From a virus: a stretch of DNA of 22,058 bases. Location: positions 1-22,058 of IMG/VR virus record IMGVR_UViG_3300046028_000302; one strand, 5' to 3'. The translations under genes and the position numbers were made by a program. The notes below the pieces were generated by a model, which saw only the letters and a program-made list of their open reading frames with translations, made no database searches and had not been told where the DNA came from. This document shows positions 21,681 through 22,058 of the stretch, in pieces (position 1 is the first letter of the stretch; each line of letters starts with the position of its first letter).

Positions 21681-22058
21681 ATGAAAACGAGCCAAAAAGG
21701 TATTGAATTAATAAAACAATTTGAAGGGTGCAAGCTGAAAAGTTATAAGTGTCCGGCAAATGTTTGGACAATTGGCTACGGCAACACGTTCTATTTAGAT
21801 GGCAGCAAGGTTCTAATGGGTCAAAAGATTAGCCAAATAGAAGCGGATATGTTAATGTTAAAGTTGCTACCTAAATACGAAGCTACAGTAATCAAAAATA
21901 TTAAGGTTGCTTTAAATCAAAATCAATTTGATGCCCTTGTATCGTTTTGTTGGAACTGTGGAAGCTCACAAACTTTATTCAGATTAGTAAATCAAAAAGC
22001 TACGGATGAGGTTATCTATGATTGGTGGATTAATCATTATGTTACAGGAGGTGGTCCC
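21681..22058 (+). CDS. Lysozyme, GH24 family (partial, runs off window end)
   Basis: The ATG at 21681 opens a frame with no stop before the window edge (126 codons seen). The N-terminus reads GIELIKQFEGCKLKSY with catalytic E15, then C24 and T30 in VWTIGYGNT. The spacing (9 and 6) equals Glu11/Asp20/Thr26 of T4 lysozyme, but the middle Asp is Cys here. Further on, QNQFDALVSFCWNCG (about 77-91) matches the conserved 'Q-ALVSF-FN-G' helix. It cuts the glycan chain, complementing the M15 peptidase. An A-rich leader of 8 nt precedes it. No signal anchor is seen. Confidence 0.85.
   Translation, partial: MKTSQKGIELIKQFEGCKLKSYKCPANVWTIGYGNTFYLDGSKVLMGQKISQIEADMLMLKLLPKYEATVIKNIKVALNQNQFDALVSFCWNCGSSQTLFRLVNQKATDEVIYDWWINHYVTGGGP

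Noticed and set aside
1-22058. tRNA genes, CRISPR arrays, insertion sequences, integrase or attachment sites
   Set aside because: None was seen by eye. Almost all of the DNA is accounted for by + strand genes, so there is little room for them.

Overview
This window is a nearly gap-free block of late (virion assembly and lysis) genes from a tailed double-stranded DNA phage or prophage. Every supported gene is on the + strand. The host is most likely a member of the Bacteroidetes, probably a Flavobacteriia relative. The reasons are: very AT-rich DNA; almost no Shine-Dalgarno sites, with A-rich leaders before highly expressed genes; promoter-like octamers close to the Bacteroidetes -7 consensus TAnnTTTG; and structural proteins whose style (tail tube starting MCEI, a 789-aa hub-like protein, a receptor-binding-like protein, a 65-aa holin) I recognise from Bacteroidetes phages. 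The standard code is used, with TAA, TGA and TAG stops. A 783-aa tape-measure protein and no visible sheath gene suggest a siphovirus. All family names come from reading the sequence, not from a database search.

Layout. (1) 1-1268: the end of the small terminase subunit, then the large subunit starting at TTG. (2) 1299-4201: an accessory cassette of a 69-aa unknown protein, a 25-aa membrane microprotein, a GT-B-like glycosyltransferase, a SAM-dependent methyltransferase and a protein with two tandem GT-A domains. (3) 4174-11859: the tail module, comprising an assembly chaperone with a probable -1 programmed frameshift, a gp10-like tail completion protein, two large distal-tail/hub-like proteins, a 164-aa protein and the tape measure. 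(4) 11929-14532: prohead protease fused to scaffold (with a probable nested scaffold start), major capsid protein and tail tube protein, closed by a strong intrinsic terminator. (5) 14605-18474: a 129-aa protein, a portal with extra C-terminal domains, a connector, a tail-terminator-like protein and a small fibre. (6) 18505-20804: a tail fibre with an internal duplication, a receptor-binding-like protein and a small unknown. (7) 20808-22058: the lysis cassette, with two membrane proteins, an M15 peptidase and a GH24 lysozyme that runs off the end.

Most neighbouring genes overlap by 1 nt (TAATG) or 4 nt (ATGA), or by 10-30 nt, which points to translational coupling in long polycistrons. Four gene starts instead follow an octamer of the form TAnnTTTG/A placed only 4-5 nt before the ATG, which predicts leaderless transcripts. 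Three of these four (11929, 14605, 18505) coincide with module boundaries inside the late region. Together with the terminator after the tail tube gene, they divide the late region into transcription units and isolate protease/scaffold, capsid and tube as a short unit suited to high expression.

The main points of interest are the unannotated -1 frame of the tail chaperone, the leaderless-promoter pattern with a shared hairpin core, the glycosyltransferase/methyltransferase cassette between terminase and tail genes, the portal with a winged-helix and Cys/His tail, and the permuted order in which portal and connector lie about 14 kb downstream of the terminase. There is no stretch over 300 bases without a gene. 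I saw no tRNA, CRISPR array, IS element, integrase or reverse transcriptase.
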